From Erythrobacter sp. JK5 (lineage in GTDB: Bacteria > Pseudomonadota > Alphaproteobacteria > Sphingomonadales > Sphingomonadaceae), in assembly GCF_018205975.1 (NCBI RefSeq), contig NZ_CP073577.1, forward strand, positions 2,232,001 to 2,296,000: a stretch of 64,000 bases of DNA, written 5' to 3'. The notes beneath the pieces were generated by a model that was given only the letters and a program-made list of their open reading frames with translations, was not told the origin of the DNA and did no database searches. Position 1 is the stretch's first letter. Each line of letters begins with the position of its first letter. A program made the translations under genes and the position numbers. Positions 44,725-54,371 of this stretch are shown here, in pieces.

Positions 44725-45033
44725 ATGCCCTCTATCGAACTGAGCAGACTGCAGGGAGTGAGTGCCCCCCGCGCGCTTTCCGAAAGCGACCGCGCGCAGC
44801 TCGATGCCCGTGCCAAACCGCGCGCCGACGGCGCTGCCGACCGTGCCGCCACGCCCGGCGTGGCGATCGAGGTCGGTGCCCTGGTCGACGCAGGCCAGCC
44901 TCCGGTCGACAGCGACCGCGTGGCGGAAATTCGTGCCGCTCTCGAAGACGGCAGCTACCCGCTCGTCCCGGCGCGCATCGCCGATGCGATGATCGCGGCG
45001 CGGGTCGGCTTCACCCTGGCCGGGGAGCGCTGA
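44725..45033 (+). CDS. flgM: Anti-sigma-28 factor FlgM
   Basis: 102 residues, mostly disordered and charged in the first half. The C-terminal FlgM motif is present (SDRVAEIRAALEDGSYPLVP, ARIADAMIAARV). FlgM holds FliA inactive until the hook is finished and FlgM is exported. A CTGGAG precedes the ATG. It is followed four bases later by flgN, the classic flgM-flgN pair. Confidence 0.93.
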   Translation: MPSIELSRLQGVSAPRALSESDRAQLDARAKPRADGAADRAATPGVAIEVGALVDAGQPPVDSDRVAEIRAALEDGSYPLVPARIADAMIAARVGFTLAGER

Positions 45034-45037
45034 AACC

Positions 45038-45370
45038 GTGCCCGACCGTCATGACGCGCGCGCCGATATCGCCGGCAACCTGCGGCAAATGATTGCCGTT
45101 CTCGAGCGCGAGCGGCAAGCGCTTGCCTCGCTCGATGCCGATGGCCTGACCGAATCGACCCGCGCCAAGGAACAGCTGTGCGAAGCGCTGGCGACGGCGG
45201 GGCCGGATACGCTCGATGCCGAAAGCCGTGCGCTGGCGGAAACCGCGCGGGCGCTCAACGAGGTCAACCGCCGGGTGCGCAACCTGCTCGCCGCCAATGT
45301 CGCCGCCCGCATCGACGCGCTTGGCGGGCCGCGCGCGACCTATTCCCCGGCGCAATTCGCCCACGTCTGA
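45038..45370 (+). CDS. flgN: FlgN-like export chaperone
   Basis: 110 residues, helical, starting with GTG. LRQMIAVLERERQALASLDA and a second helix pair ending NLLAANVAARIDALGG fit FlgN, the chaperone of FlgK and FlgL. Identification rests on helical pattern, length and the place directly after flgM. Confidence 0.8.
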   Translation: MPDRHDARADIAGNLRQMIAVLERERQALASLDADGLTESTRAKEQLCEALATAGPDTLDAESRALAETARALNEVNRRVRNLLAANVAARIDALGGPRATYSPAQFAHV

Positions 45371-45476
45371 TCGCCGGGGATCGCTCCGATCCCGGTTTGG
45401 CACGCCTGTTGCTGAGGCTGTGCGTGCGCATCGTCCGTGATGCGCCCGAAAAACCAGGCAAGACGATGGGCCCATT

Positions 45477-46391
45477 GTGAGCAACCAGAACCCGATCGCC
45501 AGCATCCCGCCAGCCGCTCCGGTCACCACCGGCGCGGACGCTGCGTCGAGCGTCCAGCGCGCGATCGCCGATGCCGCGCGGCGCACCAGCATCGACTTCG
45601 ATTACCTGCTCGCGCAGGCCGAAGTCGAATCCTCGCTCGACCCGCGCGCAAAGGCGCGCACTTCGAGCGCGACCGGCCTTTACCAGTTCATCGAGAACAC
45701 CTGGCTCGACACGCTCAAGCGCCACGGCCCGCGCTTCGGGCTGGGAAAAGTCGCGGCGCAGATCGGAACGACGCAGGGCGGATCGTCCTATGTCGGCGAC
45801 CCCGCGCAGCGTCAGGCCATACTCGACTTGCGCAAGAACCCGCAGGTCGCATCGTGGATGGCGGCGGGACTGGCGGAAGACAACCGCGCGCACCTCGTGC
45901 CGATCCTCGGCCGCCAGCCGGATCACGGCGAGCTCTATCTCGCGCATTTCCTCGGCGCGGGCGGCGCGGGCCGGTTCCTGTCCGAACTGGCGCGCGATCC
46001 CGGCCAGAGCGCCGCCGACCTGTTTCGCCGACCGGCTTCGGCCAACCGCGCGATCTTCTACGAGCGCGACGGATCGCCGCGCAGCCTGGCGCAGGTGATG
46101 ACCGTGATCGACGGCAAGATGAGCCACGCCCTCGCCCGCGCCGGTGGCCCGGAGAGGGGCGTCGGGCCCCATCCGGTTGCCGATCGGGCCGCATTTATGC
46201 CGCGCAATAGGTCCACGGTCGCCCCGATCCCGACGCTCGCGTCGGTCGCCGCCGGCCGGGGCGGTGGCTCGTCCGCGATGTCTGGCCTGCTGCGCGCCGC
46301 TTCCGGCGGGGAGCGGTTGCAGCCGCTCAGCGCCGAAGGCAGCGCCCAGGTCAGGCGCGCCTACGACCGGCTGAAAGCGCTCGGCCTGTGA
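45477..46391 (+). CDS. Lytic transglycosylase (SLT family), flagellar
   Basis: 304 residues, GTG start. The SLT domain has the catalytic Glu at residue 51 (LLAQAEVESSLDPRAKA), then TGLYQFIENTW and ELYLAHFLGAGGAGRFL, the order of family 1 transglycosylases. No signal peptide is seen, so export through the flagellar apparatus is possible. It likely opens peptidoglycan for the rod, standing in for the muramidase domain absent from the short FlgJ. The stop overlaps the flhA GTG by four bases (GTGA). Confidence 0.88.
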   Translation: MSNQNPIASIPPAAPVTTGADAASSVQRAIADAARRTSIDFDYLLAQAEVESSLDPRAKARTSSATGLYQFIENTWLDTLKRHGPRFGLGKVAAQIGTTQGGSSYVGDPAQRQAILDLRKNPQVASWMAAGLAEDNRAHLVPILGRQPDHGELYLAHFLGAGGAGRFLSELARDPGQSAADLFRRPASANRAIFYERDGSPRSLAQVMTVIDGKMSHALARAGGPERGVGPHPVADRAAFMPRNRSTVAPIPTLASVAAGRGGGSSAMSGLLRAASGGERLQPLSAEGSAQVRRAYDRLKALGL

Positions 46392-48498
46392 CCTCTGCGA
46401 CTCTCACTTCCGGCTGGCGCAACGCCCCGGTCGCGATGGCGCTTCCGGTCGGCATTTTCGCGCTGTTCACGCTGATGGTGATGCCCATCCCGACGCTGCT
46501 GCTCGACATCTTCTTCGTGCTCAACATCGCGATCACGATCGCAGTGCTGATGGTCGCGCTCAACGCCCGCACCCCGCTCGATTTCTCCTCCTTCCCGTCG
46601 GTGCTGCTGTTCGCGACGCTGCTGCGGCTCGCGCTCAACGTCGCCTCGACCCGGATCGTGCTGGTCAACGGGCACGAGGGGGGGCTGCGGCGGGCGAGAT
46701 CATCGAAAGTTTCGGCCAGTTTCTGGTCGGCGGCAATTTCGCAGTCGGCCTGTTCGTCTTCGCGATCCTGCTGATCATCAACATGATCGTCATCACCAAG
46801 GGCGCCGGACGCGTCTCGGAAGTGTCGGCCCGGTTCGTGCTCGACGCCTTGCCCGGCAAGCAAATGGCGATCGACGCGGATATCGCTGCGGGTCTCATCA
46901 CCGCCGAGGAGGCGCGCGAGCGCCGCTCGCAGGTTACGATCGAAGCCGATTTCTACGGGTCGATGGACGGTGCCTCGAAATTCGTGAAGGGCGACGCGAT
47001 TGCCGCGCTGCTGATCCTCGCGGTCAACGTGGTGGCGGGCTTTGCGCTCGGCATGATCAGCCACGGCCTGTCCGCCGCCGAAGCGGGCGAGCTATACGTC
47101 ACGCTCGCGGTCGGCGACGCGCTGGTCGCGCAGGTGCCCGCGCTGCTGCTGTCGATTGCCGCCGCAGCAATTGTCACCCGCGTCGCCGACAAGCGCGACC
47201 TTACCGGCCAGATCGGCGGACAATTCGCCGATCCGCGCGGGTGGTTGCCGGTGGCGCTGATCCTCGCCGCGATCGGCATGGTCCCGGCGATGCCGCAGCT
47301 GGTGTTCTTCCCCGCCGCCGGGATCGCCGGAGCGATCTGGTGGACCCTGCGTCGGCGTGCGGCGCAGCCTGTCGAGCAACCGGCTGTCGAAGAGGAGGCG
47401 TCGCCCGACCGGATCGAGCTCGCCGATGTTTCGGACCAGACGCTGGTGACGATCGAACTCGGCTACGGCCTCGTGCATCTGGTCGATGCCGCCAAGGGCG
47501 CGCCGCTGCTGACCCGCATCACCGGTATCCGCAAACAGCTTTCGCGCGATCTCGGCTTTGTCCTGCCGCAATTCCGCATTCGCGATTCGCTCGACGCCGG
47601 AGCGCAGGATTACGCGGTCATGCTGGGCGGGGTCACGCTCGCCAGCGGCTCCGTGCGTCCGGGCAAACTGCTCGCCATCGATGCGGGCGAGGTGCGCACC
47701 GGTCACGGCCTCACCGGCGAGGCGACCCGCGATCCGAGCTTCGATTGCCCGGCGCTGTGGATCGACCCCGCGCTGCGCGACCATGCCGTCGCCGAAGGCT
47801 TCATGGCGGTCGATCCGAGCACGGTGATCGCGACCCATGCCAACCAGACGCTGCTCGGGCACAGCGACCAGCTGCTCGGCCCCGAGGAGGTGCGCGACCT
47901 GCTCGATGCGCTCAAGGACCGCGCGCCCGCGCTGATCGAGGCGGTCCATCCCGAGCCGCTCTCGCTCGCCGCGGTCACCCGCATCTTCCGCGCGCTGATC
48001 GCCGACGGGATCGGGCTGTCGCATCCGCAGCCGATATTCACCAGCCTCGCGCTCGCCCTGCAGACAACGCAGGATTTCGACGCGCTGGTCGACGCGGTGC
48101 GGATCGACCTTGGCGCGCGATTGGTCGCGCGGGTCTGCAAGCCGGGCGAGCGGCTCAAGGTCGCGACACTCGATGCCGGACTCGAAAGCGCGATTCTGGG
48201 CGGGATGGCCGATCCGGCCACCGGTCAGCCGCTGATCGAGCCCGATTGCGGGGCGATGATCGCCCGGCGCGTCAACGATTTCATCGCCGAAGCCGACGGC
48301 CCGATCGCGCTGATCGTCCAGCCCCCGGCTCGTCGCGCGCTGGCCGGGCTGCTCAAACAGCGCGCCCGGTCGTGCCTCGTCCTTTCGATCAACGAATTGC
48401 CCGCCACCCAGGGCGTCGAAGTGGTCGGCGTGATCGGCGCGGAAGAGAATGCGGACGAGACGGCCGCCCTGCCGAATGAAGGAGCCCTGGCGGCATGA
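46388..48498 (+). pseudogene. flhA: Flagellar export protein FlhA, frameshifted at a G run
   Basis: The start is GTG at 46388. The first 98 residues (FALFTLMVMPIPTLLLDIFF, TLLRLALNVASTRIVLVNGH) are in one frame. The rest (AAAGEIIESFGQFLVGGNFA, KGAGRVSEVSARFVLDALPG, and the cytoplasmic domain to 48498) is in another. Adding one G to the seven-G run at 46678-46684 restores a full FlhA of about 703 residues with eight membrane segments and the soluble docking domain. FlhA is essential for flagellar export. Undercalling is most likely, but a slippery run of seven or eight G could also switch the gene on and off. Confidence 0.9.
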
Positions 48499-49232
48499 AG
48501 CACGATCCCCACAGTTTCGCCGCTGCCACGCCGGTCGCCTACAGCAACGCCTCGCGCGCCGAGGTCGAAGACCGGGTGCGCCGGTTCCTACCCATGGTCC
48601 GGCGGGCCGCGTGGCACATCTACGGCATGGGGCGCGAAGGGCTGGAAATCGAAGACCTGATCCAGGCGGGGATCGTCGCGCTGACCGAGTGCGCGCAGCG
48701 CCATTCCGGTCCGGGCGAAGACGGGTTCGCCGCCTATGCCAAGATCCGCGCGCGCGGGGCGATGCTCGATTGCATCCGCAAGCTGATGAACGATACCCGC
48801 ACCGCGCGAAAGAAGCGCGCGGCCTATCACGACACGCTCGATCGCCTGCGCCAGCAGCTCGGCCGTGAGCCAGGCCGGGCCGAAATCGCGCAGGCGATGG
48901 GGATCGGCGATGGTGAGCTGCTCGAAATCGAGGCTTCGGGCGTCGCCATCTCCTCGATCAGCGATGAGTACGACGAAAGCAACACCGCCTTCGCCAGCGA
49001 CGGCCCCGACCCGTTCGAAGCCCTGTGCGCGCTGGAGGACCGCGAGCGGCTGGTGCGCGCGATGACCGCGCTGCCCGATCGGCTGAAGCTGGTGCTGCAG
49101 CTGTTCTTCGTCGAGGAAATGAACCTCACCGAGATCGCCGAAGTGCTCGAAGTCAGCGTCCCGCGGGTCCATCAGCTGCGCGCCAAGGCGCTGAAGGACC
49201 TGCGCGCGCTGATGGAGGCGGAACTGGCCTAG
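48495..49232 (+). CDS. fliA: RNA polymerase sigma-28 factor FliA
   Basis: 245 residues. Region 2 (FLPMVRRAAWHIYG, then LEIEDLIQAGIVALTECAQR), region 3 (LRQQLGREPGRAEIAQAMGI) and region 4 with its helix-turn-helix (MNLTEIAEVLEVSVPRVHQL) are in order and of FliA type. It directs late flagellar genes and is held by FlgM. The ATG overlaps the flhA stop by four bases. Confidence 0.95.
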   Translation: MKHDPHSFAAATPVAYSNASRAEVEDRVRRFLPMVRRAAWHIYGMGREGLEIEDLIQAGIVALTECAQRHSGPGEDGFAAYAKIRARGAMLDCIRKLMNDTRTARKKRAAYHDTLDRLRQQLGREPGRAEIAQAMGIGDGELLEIEASGVAISSISDEYDESNTAFASDGPDPFEALCALEDRERLVRAMTALPDRLKLVLQLFFVEEMNLTEIAEVLEVSVPRVHQLRAKALKDLRALMEAELA

Positions 49233-49269
49233 TTACCCCCGTCCGTTCGCATCGAGCGAAGCGAGCCGC

Positions 49270-52200
49270 CTAGCCGCCGTCCGAATGCCCGGCCCCTGCC
49301 GCGTGCGCGGCCGCTTCGGATCCGCCCGCGCCGCGACCGCCATCGGCCTCCCACCAATACGCCCGGCGTTTGGCAGTGCCGGTGCCGACTTCGTTCATGG
49401 TCTTCGCATCGTAGAGCCGCCCGCCGAGCATCACCTGCACGATCGAATCGGAATTGCGGATGTCGGCGCTCGGATCCTCGCTCAGCACCACCAGATCGGC
49501 GAGCTTGCCGACCTCGAGGCTGCCGATATCCTTGTCCATCCCTAGCGACTGGGCCGAGGCGATGGTGCCGGCCTTGAGCGCCTCGACCGGGCTCATGCCG
49601 CCGCGTGCGAAGCTCCACAACTCCCAATGCGCACCAATTCCGGCCTGCTGCCCGTGCGCGCCGATCGCCACCTTGACCCCGCGCTGCGCGATCTTCCTCG
49701 CCTCGCGCGCGGCATCGTCGTCGACGAACGCCCAGTCGGGCGCCTTGGTCCGCCGCGCATTGTCGGCCAGCAGCTGCCTGGGCGGGGTGTGGATCATCAG
49801 CGGATGCGCGAACACGTCCATCGCCTGCCGCCAGTAGGGATCGCCCGCAAGCCCGCCATAGGTCACCGCCAGCGTCGGCGTGTAGTTCGAGTTCGACTGG
49901 CCGAAGAATTGCAGCACGTCCTCGTAGAACACGTCGCCCGGCACATTGTGTTCGATGGTCGAGTTGCCATCGGCGATCAGGTTCATGTCCATCCCGAACA
50001 GCGAACCGCCCTCGGCCACCACCAGCATGTTCTCCGCCGCCGCCGCGCGGGCGACCATCTGGCGCTGTTCGCGGCGCGGCTGGTTGTAGTTCTTGACCGA
50101 GATGCCGCCCTGCGCCTTGATCCGGCGGACATGCGCGAGCGCGTCTTCGTAGCTGTCGATCCGCGCATAGACGCTGGGTGCCTTGGCGCCGTAGATGATC
50201 TCCCCGGTCGAGAAGATGCGCGGCCCCAGCATCCGACCCGCCTGCTGGCGTTCGGCAGCGGCGAACACCGTGCTCGCCTGGCTCGACGGATTGTGGATCG
50301 TGGTGACGCCCAGCGCCAGGTCCTGCACCAGCGCCCAGTTCTGCTGCGGGATCAGGTCGCCGGTGCCGTAAGGCCCGTGCGCGTGTGCATCGACGAGGCC
50401 GGGCATGATCGTCTTGCCGCTGGCGTCGATGGTGGTCGCGTTGTCCGGAACATTCACTTCGCCCGCCGGGCCGATGGCCGCGATCCGGTCGCCTTCGATC
50501 ACGATGACGCCGTTCTCGATCACGCCTGCATCTTCGGTATCAAGACCGGCGGCCATGGTGAGGATTTTCGCTCCAGTGATTATGGTGGTCCCCGTTGGCG
50601 CGGATTTGGGCACCGTCATCGCCAGCGAAATGCCGGTTTCGGGCGGGGTGAAGCCCTGCTCCTCCTCTTCGCCCTTGGGCGCGTTGCGGAAGAACGCGCC
50701 GACCTGCGCGCTTTGCAGCTGCGGGCCGATCGACCAGAACAGCGTCGCCCCGCCATTCGCCCAGCCGAGATAGTCGGCCCCGCCGGTCGAAATCTTGGTG
50801 ACCGGCAACGCGCCGCCGCTTTCGCCGACGTCGACCGGCTTGCCGCCGGGCAGCAGCGGCATCGCGAAGACCTCGTAGTTCTGCCGGAAGGCCACCGTCC
50901 TGCCATCGGGCGAAACGCGGAAATCGTTGGCGAGCTCGCCGCGCGCGTGGGTGCGCTGCGCCTCCCCATCGAGATCGGCGGAGACCAGCGAGAGCTTGCC
51001 GTCGTCGCTGGTGGTCATGAAGATCCGGCTCGCATCCGCGCCGAACTGCGGGTTCGATCCCGAACGCGAGACGAGCCGCGGCTGGCCGCCGCGTGCGGGC
51101 ACGACGTAAATCCCGGGATTCTCGGAATATTCGGGCGAGGTCAGGTACCCGCCCGAGCGTTTCTCATAGGCGATCAGCGAACCGTCGGGCGAGAACGCGA
51201 GACTGGCATAATGCCCGGGCTGCTGCGTCACCACCCGCCGGTTCTGCCCGTTCGCGTCGGCGACCACGATTTCGCCCAGCCCCTCGTCGCTCCACCGCAC
51301 GTAGGCGAGGCTGCGCCCGTCGCGGCTGTAGGCGGGCCAGGCTTCGACCGCGTCGGCCCTGTCGCCGGTCAGCGGGCGCGGTGCGTCCTTGCCCCGCGCC
51401 GACTTGGTGTGGAGCCGTCCGAGGCTTTCGAACACCACCCGGCTGCCATCGGGCGAGAGCGTCGCGTATTTCGGCATCGCGGTGACGAAGCGGTCGGGTG
51501 CGACCGCGATCGCCGGATGCGGCGCATCGGCCACGCCGCGCGTATCGTCGATCGCAAACGGGATATCGGCCAGGTTCGATCCGTTGCGGTCGATCCGCCT
51601 GAGCTTGCCGCCCGCCCAGAACACGATGCTGCGGCTGTCGGGCGTCCAGTCCATGTTGGGATAGACGCCGTAGACCGCCCAGGTCTCCTGCAGATCGAGA
51701 TCGAGCGCGTCGTAGATCATCCGTTCGCGGCCGCTGGCGAACTCCTTGACCCACAGCTGGCTGGTATCCTTGTCGCGCCGGACGAAGGCGATTTCCTTCC
51801 CATCGGGCGAGGGCGCCGGACGCACCGCGCCGCCATAGCCATCGACCGCGGTGGTCACTTCGCCGGTCGCGAGCTCGTGTTTCTCGATCGCGAAAATGCC
51901 GGTCTGGCTGTCCTGCGCGTAGATGAAGGTGCTGCCCGGCGTGGTGTTGCGGGTGTAGTAGATCGCGCTGCCATCGGGGGAGAAGACCGGCTCGCCGAGC
52001 TCCTTCTGCAGGCTCTCGCTCGCGCGCTCGACCACCTGCACGCCGCCGCCGCCGGAGACATGGTACATCCAGATTTCGCCCGTCCCGGCGCTGCGCTGCG
52101 TGGTAAAATGCTTCTTGGCTGCGATGAACTCGCCATCGGGCGACCAGGTCGGCTGGTTGAGCAGGCGGAAGTCCTCCTTGGTCACCTGCCGCTTGTCCGA

Positions 52201-52575
52201 GCCGTCGCGGTTCATGACCCAGATATTGTCCCCGCCGCCGCGGTCCGAAGTGTAGGCGATGCGCTGCCCATCGGGCGAGAAACGCGGCTGCACCTCCCAC
52301 GACAGCCCCTCGGCAATGCGCGTCGGCGTCCCCCCGGTGATCGGCATGGTGTAGATATCGCCGAGCATGGTGAAGGCGATGGTCCGCCCGTCGGGCGACA
52401 CGTCGACATCCATCCAGGTTCCTTCGTCCGTCCGGATCGGCACCTGCTCGATGGTCGCGCCGCGCGGAGCCTCGACGTCCCACTTCTCGTCCTTCTTGTC
52501 GTCATCTTGCGCGAGCGCGATGGACGGCATCGCGAGTATGGAACCGGCAAGAAGGGCGGTGGCAAAACGGCGCAT
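49270..52575 (-). CDS. Secreted TolB-propeller/amidohydrolase fusion protein
   Basis: 1101 residues. A signal peptide (FATALLAGSILAMPSIALA) leads to a WD40-like/TolB beta-propeller with many SPDG repeats over about 45-620. An amidohydrolase domain follows at about 665-1080 (IITGAKILTM, PGLVDAHAHGPYG with the metal HxH, later IEHNVPG, VAIGAHGQQAGIGAH and GKLADLVVLSEDP). Proteins of this double build are annotated as periplasmic amidohydrolases of unknown substrate, perhaps acting on peptides or cyclic amides. It ends in an Ala/Gly/His-rich tail. It is convergent with fliA. Confidence 0.88.
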   Translation of the reverse strand: MRRFATALLAGSILAMPSIALAQDDDKKDEKWDVEAPRGATIEQVPIRTDEGTWMDVDVSPDGRTIAFTMLGDIYTMPITGGTPTRIAEGLSWEVQPRFSPDGQRIAYTSDRGGGDNIWVMNRDGSDKRQVTKEDFRLLNQPTWSPDGEFIAAKKHFTTQRSAGTGEIWMYHVSGGGGVQVVERASESLQKELGEPVFSPDGSAIYYTRNTTPGSTFIYAQDSQTGIFAIEKHELATGEVTTAVDGYGGAVRPAPSPDGKEIAFVRRDKDTSQLWVKEFASGRERMIYDALDLDLQETWAVYGVYPNMDWTPDSRSIVFWAGGKLRRIDRNGSNLADIPFAIDDTRGVADAPHPAIAVAPDRFVTAMPKYATLSPDGSRVVFESLGRLHTKSARGKDAPRPLTGDRADAVEAWPAYSRDGRSLAYVRWSDEGLGEIVVADANGQNRRVVTQQPGHYASLAFSPDGSLIAYEKRSGGYLTSPEYSENPGIYVVPARGGQPRLVSRSGSNPQFGADASRIFMTTSDDGKLSLVSADLDGEAQRTHARGELANDFRVSPDGRTVAFRQNYEVFAMPLLPGGKPVDVGESGGALPVTKISTGGADYLGWANGGATLFWSIGPQLQSAQVGAFFRNAPKGEEEEQGFTPPETGISLAMTVPKSAPTGTTIITGAKILTMAAGLDTEDAGVIENGVIVIEGDRIAAIGPAGEVNVPDNATTIDASGKTIMPGLVDAHAHGPYGTGDLIPQQNWALVQDLALGVTTIHNPSSQASTVFAAAERQQAGRMLGPRIFSTGEIIYGAKAPSVYARIDSYEDALAHVRRIKAQGGISVKNYNQPRREQRQMVARAAAAENMLVVAEGGSLFGMDMNLIADGNSTIEHNVPGDVFYEDVLQFFGQSNSNYTPTLAVTYGGLAGDPYWRQAMDVFAHPLMIHTPPRQLLADNARRTKAPDWAFVDDDAAREARKIAQRGVKVAIGAHGQQAGIGAHWELWSFARGGMSPVEALKAGTIASAQSLGMDKDIGSLEVGKLADLVVLSEDPSADIRNSDSIVQVMLGGRLYDAKTMNEVGTGTAKRRAYWWEADGGRGAGGSEAAAHAAGAGHSDGG

Positions 52576-52625
52576 GAGTGTCTCCCTGTGTTGGAACGAG
52601 AGACTAGCGGCGCGAAAGGATATTG

Positions 52626-52940
52626 CTAGGGGCGTTCATACCTCGGATCGAACCAACCCCTGCTGCGTGGCCAGAAGATCATTGAGGTCAGCATCACGCC
52701 AAATACGATTAGCCACGGTATCATCATGTAGTGAATCGTCGCCCAGAAACTTCCGACACAGTGCGGGATGCCCCTTAGTTCGATGACGATATCCCGACCG
52801 CTGCCGCATTGCAGATAGTCACCGTTGCCGAAGACAAGCAAGTATAGGAGGGCCACAAGTCCGAGCGGTATGAGCACGAACGTCCTTGCTAGCCAAAGCC
52901 TGATCTTTTGCAGTCTTGTCAGATCAGACACCCTTTTCAC
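52626..52940 (-). CDS. Small two-segment membrane protein
   Basis: 104 residues from GTG 52940, which overlaps the stop of the acyl-CoA dehydrogenase gene (GTGA), a sign of coupled translation. It has two clear membrane segments (FVLIPLGLVALLYLLVFG and MIPWLIVFGVMLTSMIFWP). Between them is a periplasmic or external loop with two Cys (LQCGSGR and PHCVG). The C-terminus is basic/aromatic (RSRGWFDPRYERP). I do not recognise the family. The same frame extends upstream only as antisense-like sequence inside the dehydrogenase gene. Confidence 0.65.
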   Translation of the reverse strand: MKRVSDLTRLQKIRLWLARTFVLIPLGLVALLYLLVFGNGDYLQCGSGRDIVIELRGIPHCVGSFWATIHYMMIPWLIVFGVMLTSMIFWPRSRGWFDPRYERP

Positions 52941-54223
52941 CCAAACATCCCCTTCTTCGGCCCCAGATACCCGAACAGATACGCCGCCACCTTGCGCATC
53001 TGGATTTCCTCGCTGCCTTCGGTGATGCGGTAGCGGCGGTGGTGGCGGTAGATGTGTTCGAACGGCTTGTGCCGCGAATAGCCGATGCCGCCGTGGACCT
53101 GCATCGCGCGGTCCGCCGCCTCGCAGCACAGTCGGTTCGCCCAGTAATTGCACATCGAGACCTTGTCCGAAATCGTCCGCTCGATCTCCTCGTGCGGCAT
53201 GTTGTCCATCTCCCACGCGGTCTTGAAGATCAGCAGCCGCAGCATCTCGGCCTGCGTCGCGAGCTCGACCAGCGGGAACTGGATCGCCTGGTTGCGCGAC
53301 AGCTCCTGCCCGAACGGTTTGCGGGTGCGGGCGTATTTCACGCTCTCATCGATGCAGAACATTGCCGCGCCGCAACTCGAGGCCGCCTGCCGGATGCGGT
53401 TCTGGTGGACGAAGCTTTGCGCCAGCGCGAGCCCGCGTCCCTCGACGCCGAGCATAGCGCTATCGGGCACCCACACGTCCTTGACCGAAAGGCGCGGGTG
53501 GTCGGTCGGCATGTTGAAGGTCCACATCCACTCCTCGATTTCGAGGCCTTGGGTGGGATTGGGGACGAGGAAGCAAGTGATCCCGCTCGCATCGCCCGCC
53601 GCGCCGCCAGTGCGCGCAAACATCGCGCAATGCGTCGCGACATGCATGCCGGTGATCCACATCTTCTCGCCATTGATCAGCCAGCCATCGACCCCGTCGC
53701 GGGTCTCTTTGACCGCGTGCGTTTCCATATGCGTCGCGTCTGAGCCGTGATGCGGTTCGGTCAGGCCGAAGGCGACGCGGCGGGTGCGTTTGAACCCGCC
53801 GAGGATGAATTCCTGTTTCTGCTCCTCGGTCCCCCACTGGTCGAACATGGCGACGAAAGGGAAGTTGCCGACAATCGAGTGTTCGTTCTGGAGGTCGTTG
53901 TGGAGGCCGAGGCCCATCCGCGCAAAATGCTCACGGATCACCGCCATCCAGAGGTTCGATCCGTCCTTGCCGCCATATTGCTTGGGCGCGGAGAATCGCC
54001 AGTGTCCAGCCTTGTCCGCGCGAGCGGTGGCTGCCTTCAGCAGTTCCTCCCATTCCTCACGCGGCAGCCCGCCCGCCTCGAAGTCCGTCCGCGCCCATTC
54101 GCGGCGATGGTCGAAGAAGCGGATGTTGTCGTCCTGCTGCTCAAGCGGTTTGATCTCCGCCTCGATAAAGGCGTCGAGTTCGCCCAAATAGGCCTGCAGG
54201 TCGGCGGGAATTGCGAAGTCCAT
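52937..54223 (-). CDS. Acyl-CoA dehydrogenase family protein
   Basis: 428 residues. The N-terminal helical domain and the FAD-binding middle (RRVAFGLTEPHHGSDATHME, INGEKMWITGM) are present. The C-terminal helical bundle has RAMQVHGGIGYSRHKPFEHI and ITEGSEEIQMRKVA, the standard family pattern. The nearest types are the ACAD10/11-like dehydrogenases, which often sit beside an aminoglycoside-phosphotransferase-like kinase, as here (54372-55736). It oxidises or dehydrates an acyl-CoA in the cytoplasm. The substrate is unknown. Confidence 0.92.
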   Translation of the reverse strand: MDFAIPADLQAYLGELDAFIEAEIKPLEQQDDNIRFFDHRREWARTDFEAGGLPREEWEELLKAATARADKAGHWRFSAPKQYGGKDGSNLWMAVIREHFARMGLGLHNDLQNEHSIVGNFPFVAMFDQWGTEEQKQEFILGGFKRTRRVAFGLTEPHHGSDATHMETHAVKETRDGVDGWLINGEKMWITGMHVATHCAMFARTGGAAGDASGITCFLVPNPTQGLEIEEWMWTFNMPTDHPRLSVKDVWVPDSAMLGVEGRGLALAQSFVHQNRIRQAASSCGAAMFCIDESVKYARTRKPFGQELSRNQAIQFPLVELATQAEMLRLLIFKTAWEMDNMPHEEIERTISDKVSMCNYWANRLCCEAADRAMQVHGGIGYSRHKPFEHIYRHHRRYRITEGSEEIQMRKVAAYLFGYLGPKKGMFG

Positions 54224-54250
54224 TATTGTGTCTCCAAACTCTTCAGCACC

Positions 54251-54345
54251 CGCTCGCCCTGAGCCTGTCGAAGGGCAGCCGCAAGGTCCGCCCAGCCGTG
54301 GGGCAAGCGTCGGCGCGTGTCCTTCGACAGGCTCAGGATGAGCGG
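54251..54345. repeat. Inverted repeat, REP-like intergenic palindrome
   Basis: The arms CGCTCGCCCTGAGCCTGTCG (54251) and CCTTCGACAGGCTCAGGATG (54321) are complementary over about 25 bases with few mismatches, around a 45-base loop. This motif (CCTTCGACAGGCTCAGG) is, from memory, scattered in many sphingomonad genomes. It fills the gap between the dehydrogenase and kinase genes. It may act as transcription attenuator or be a non-autonomous mobile repeat. Confidence 0.75.
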
Positions 54346-54371
54346 GAGTGGTGCAGAACCCGGGCGGGTCA

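Noticed and set aside
49627..52629. A 1000-codon plus-strand open frame antisense to the propeller/amidohydrolase gene
   Set aside because: The minus-strand gene has a signal peptide, repeats and catalytic motifs. The antisense frame shows only biased composition rich in Arg, Asp and Gly.
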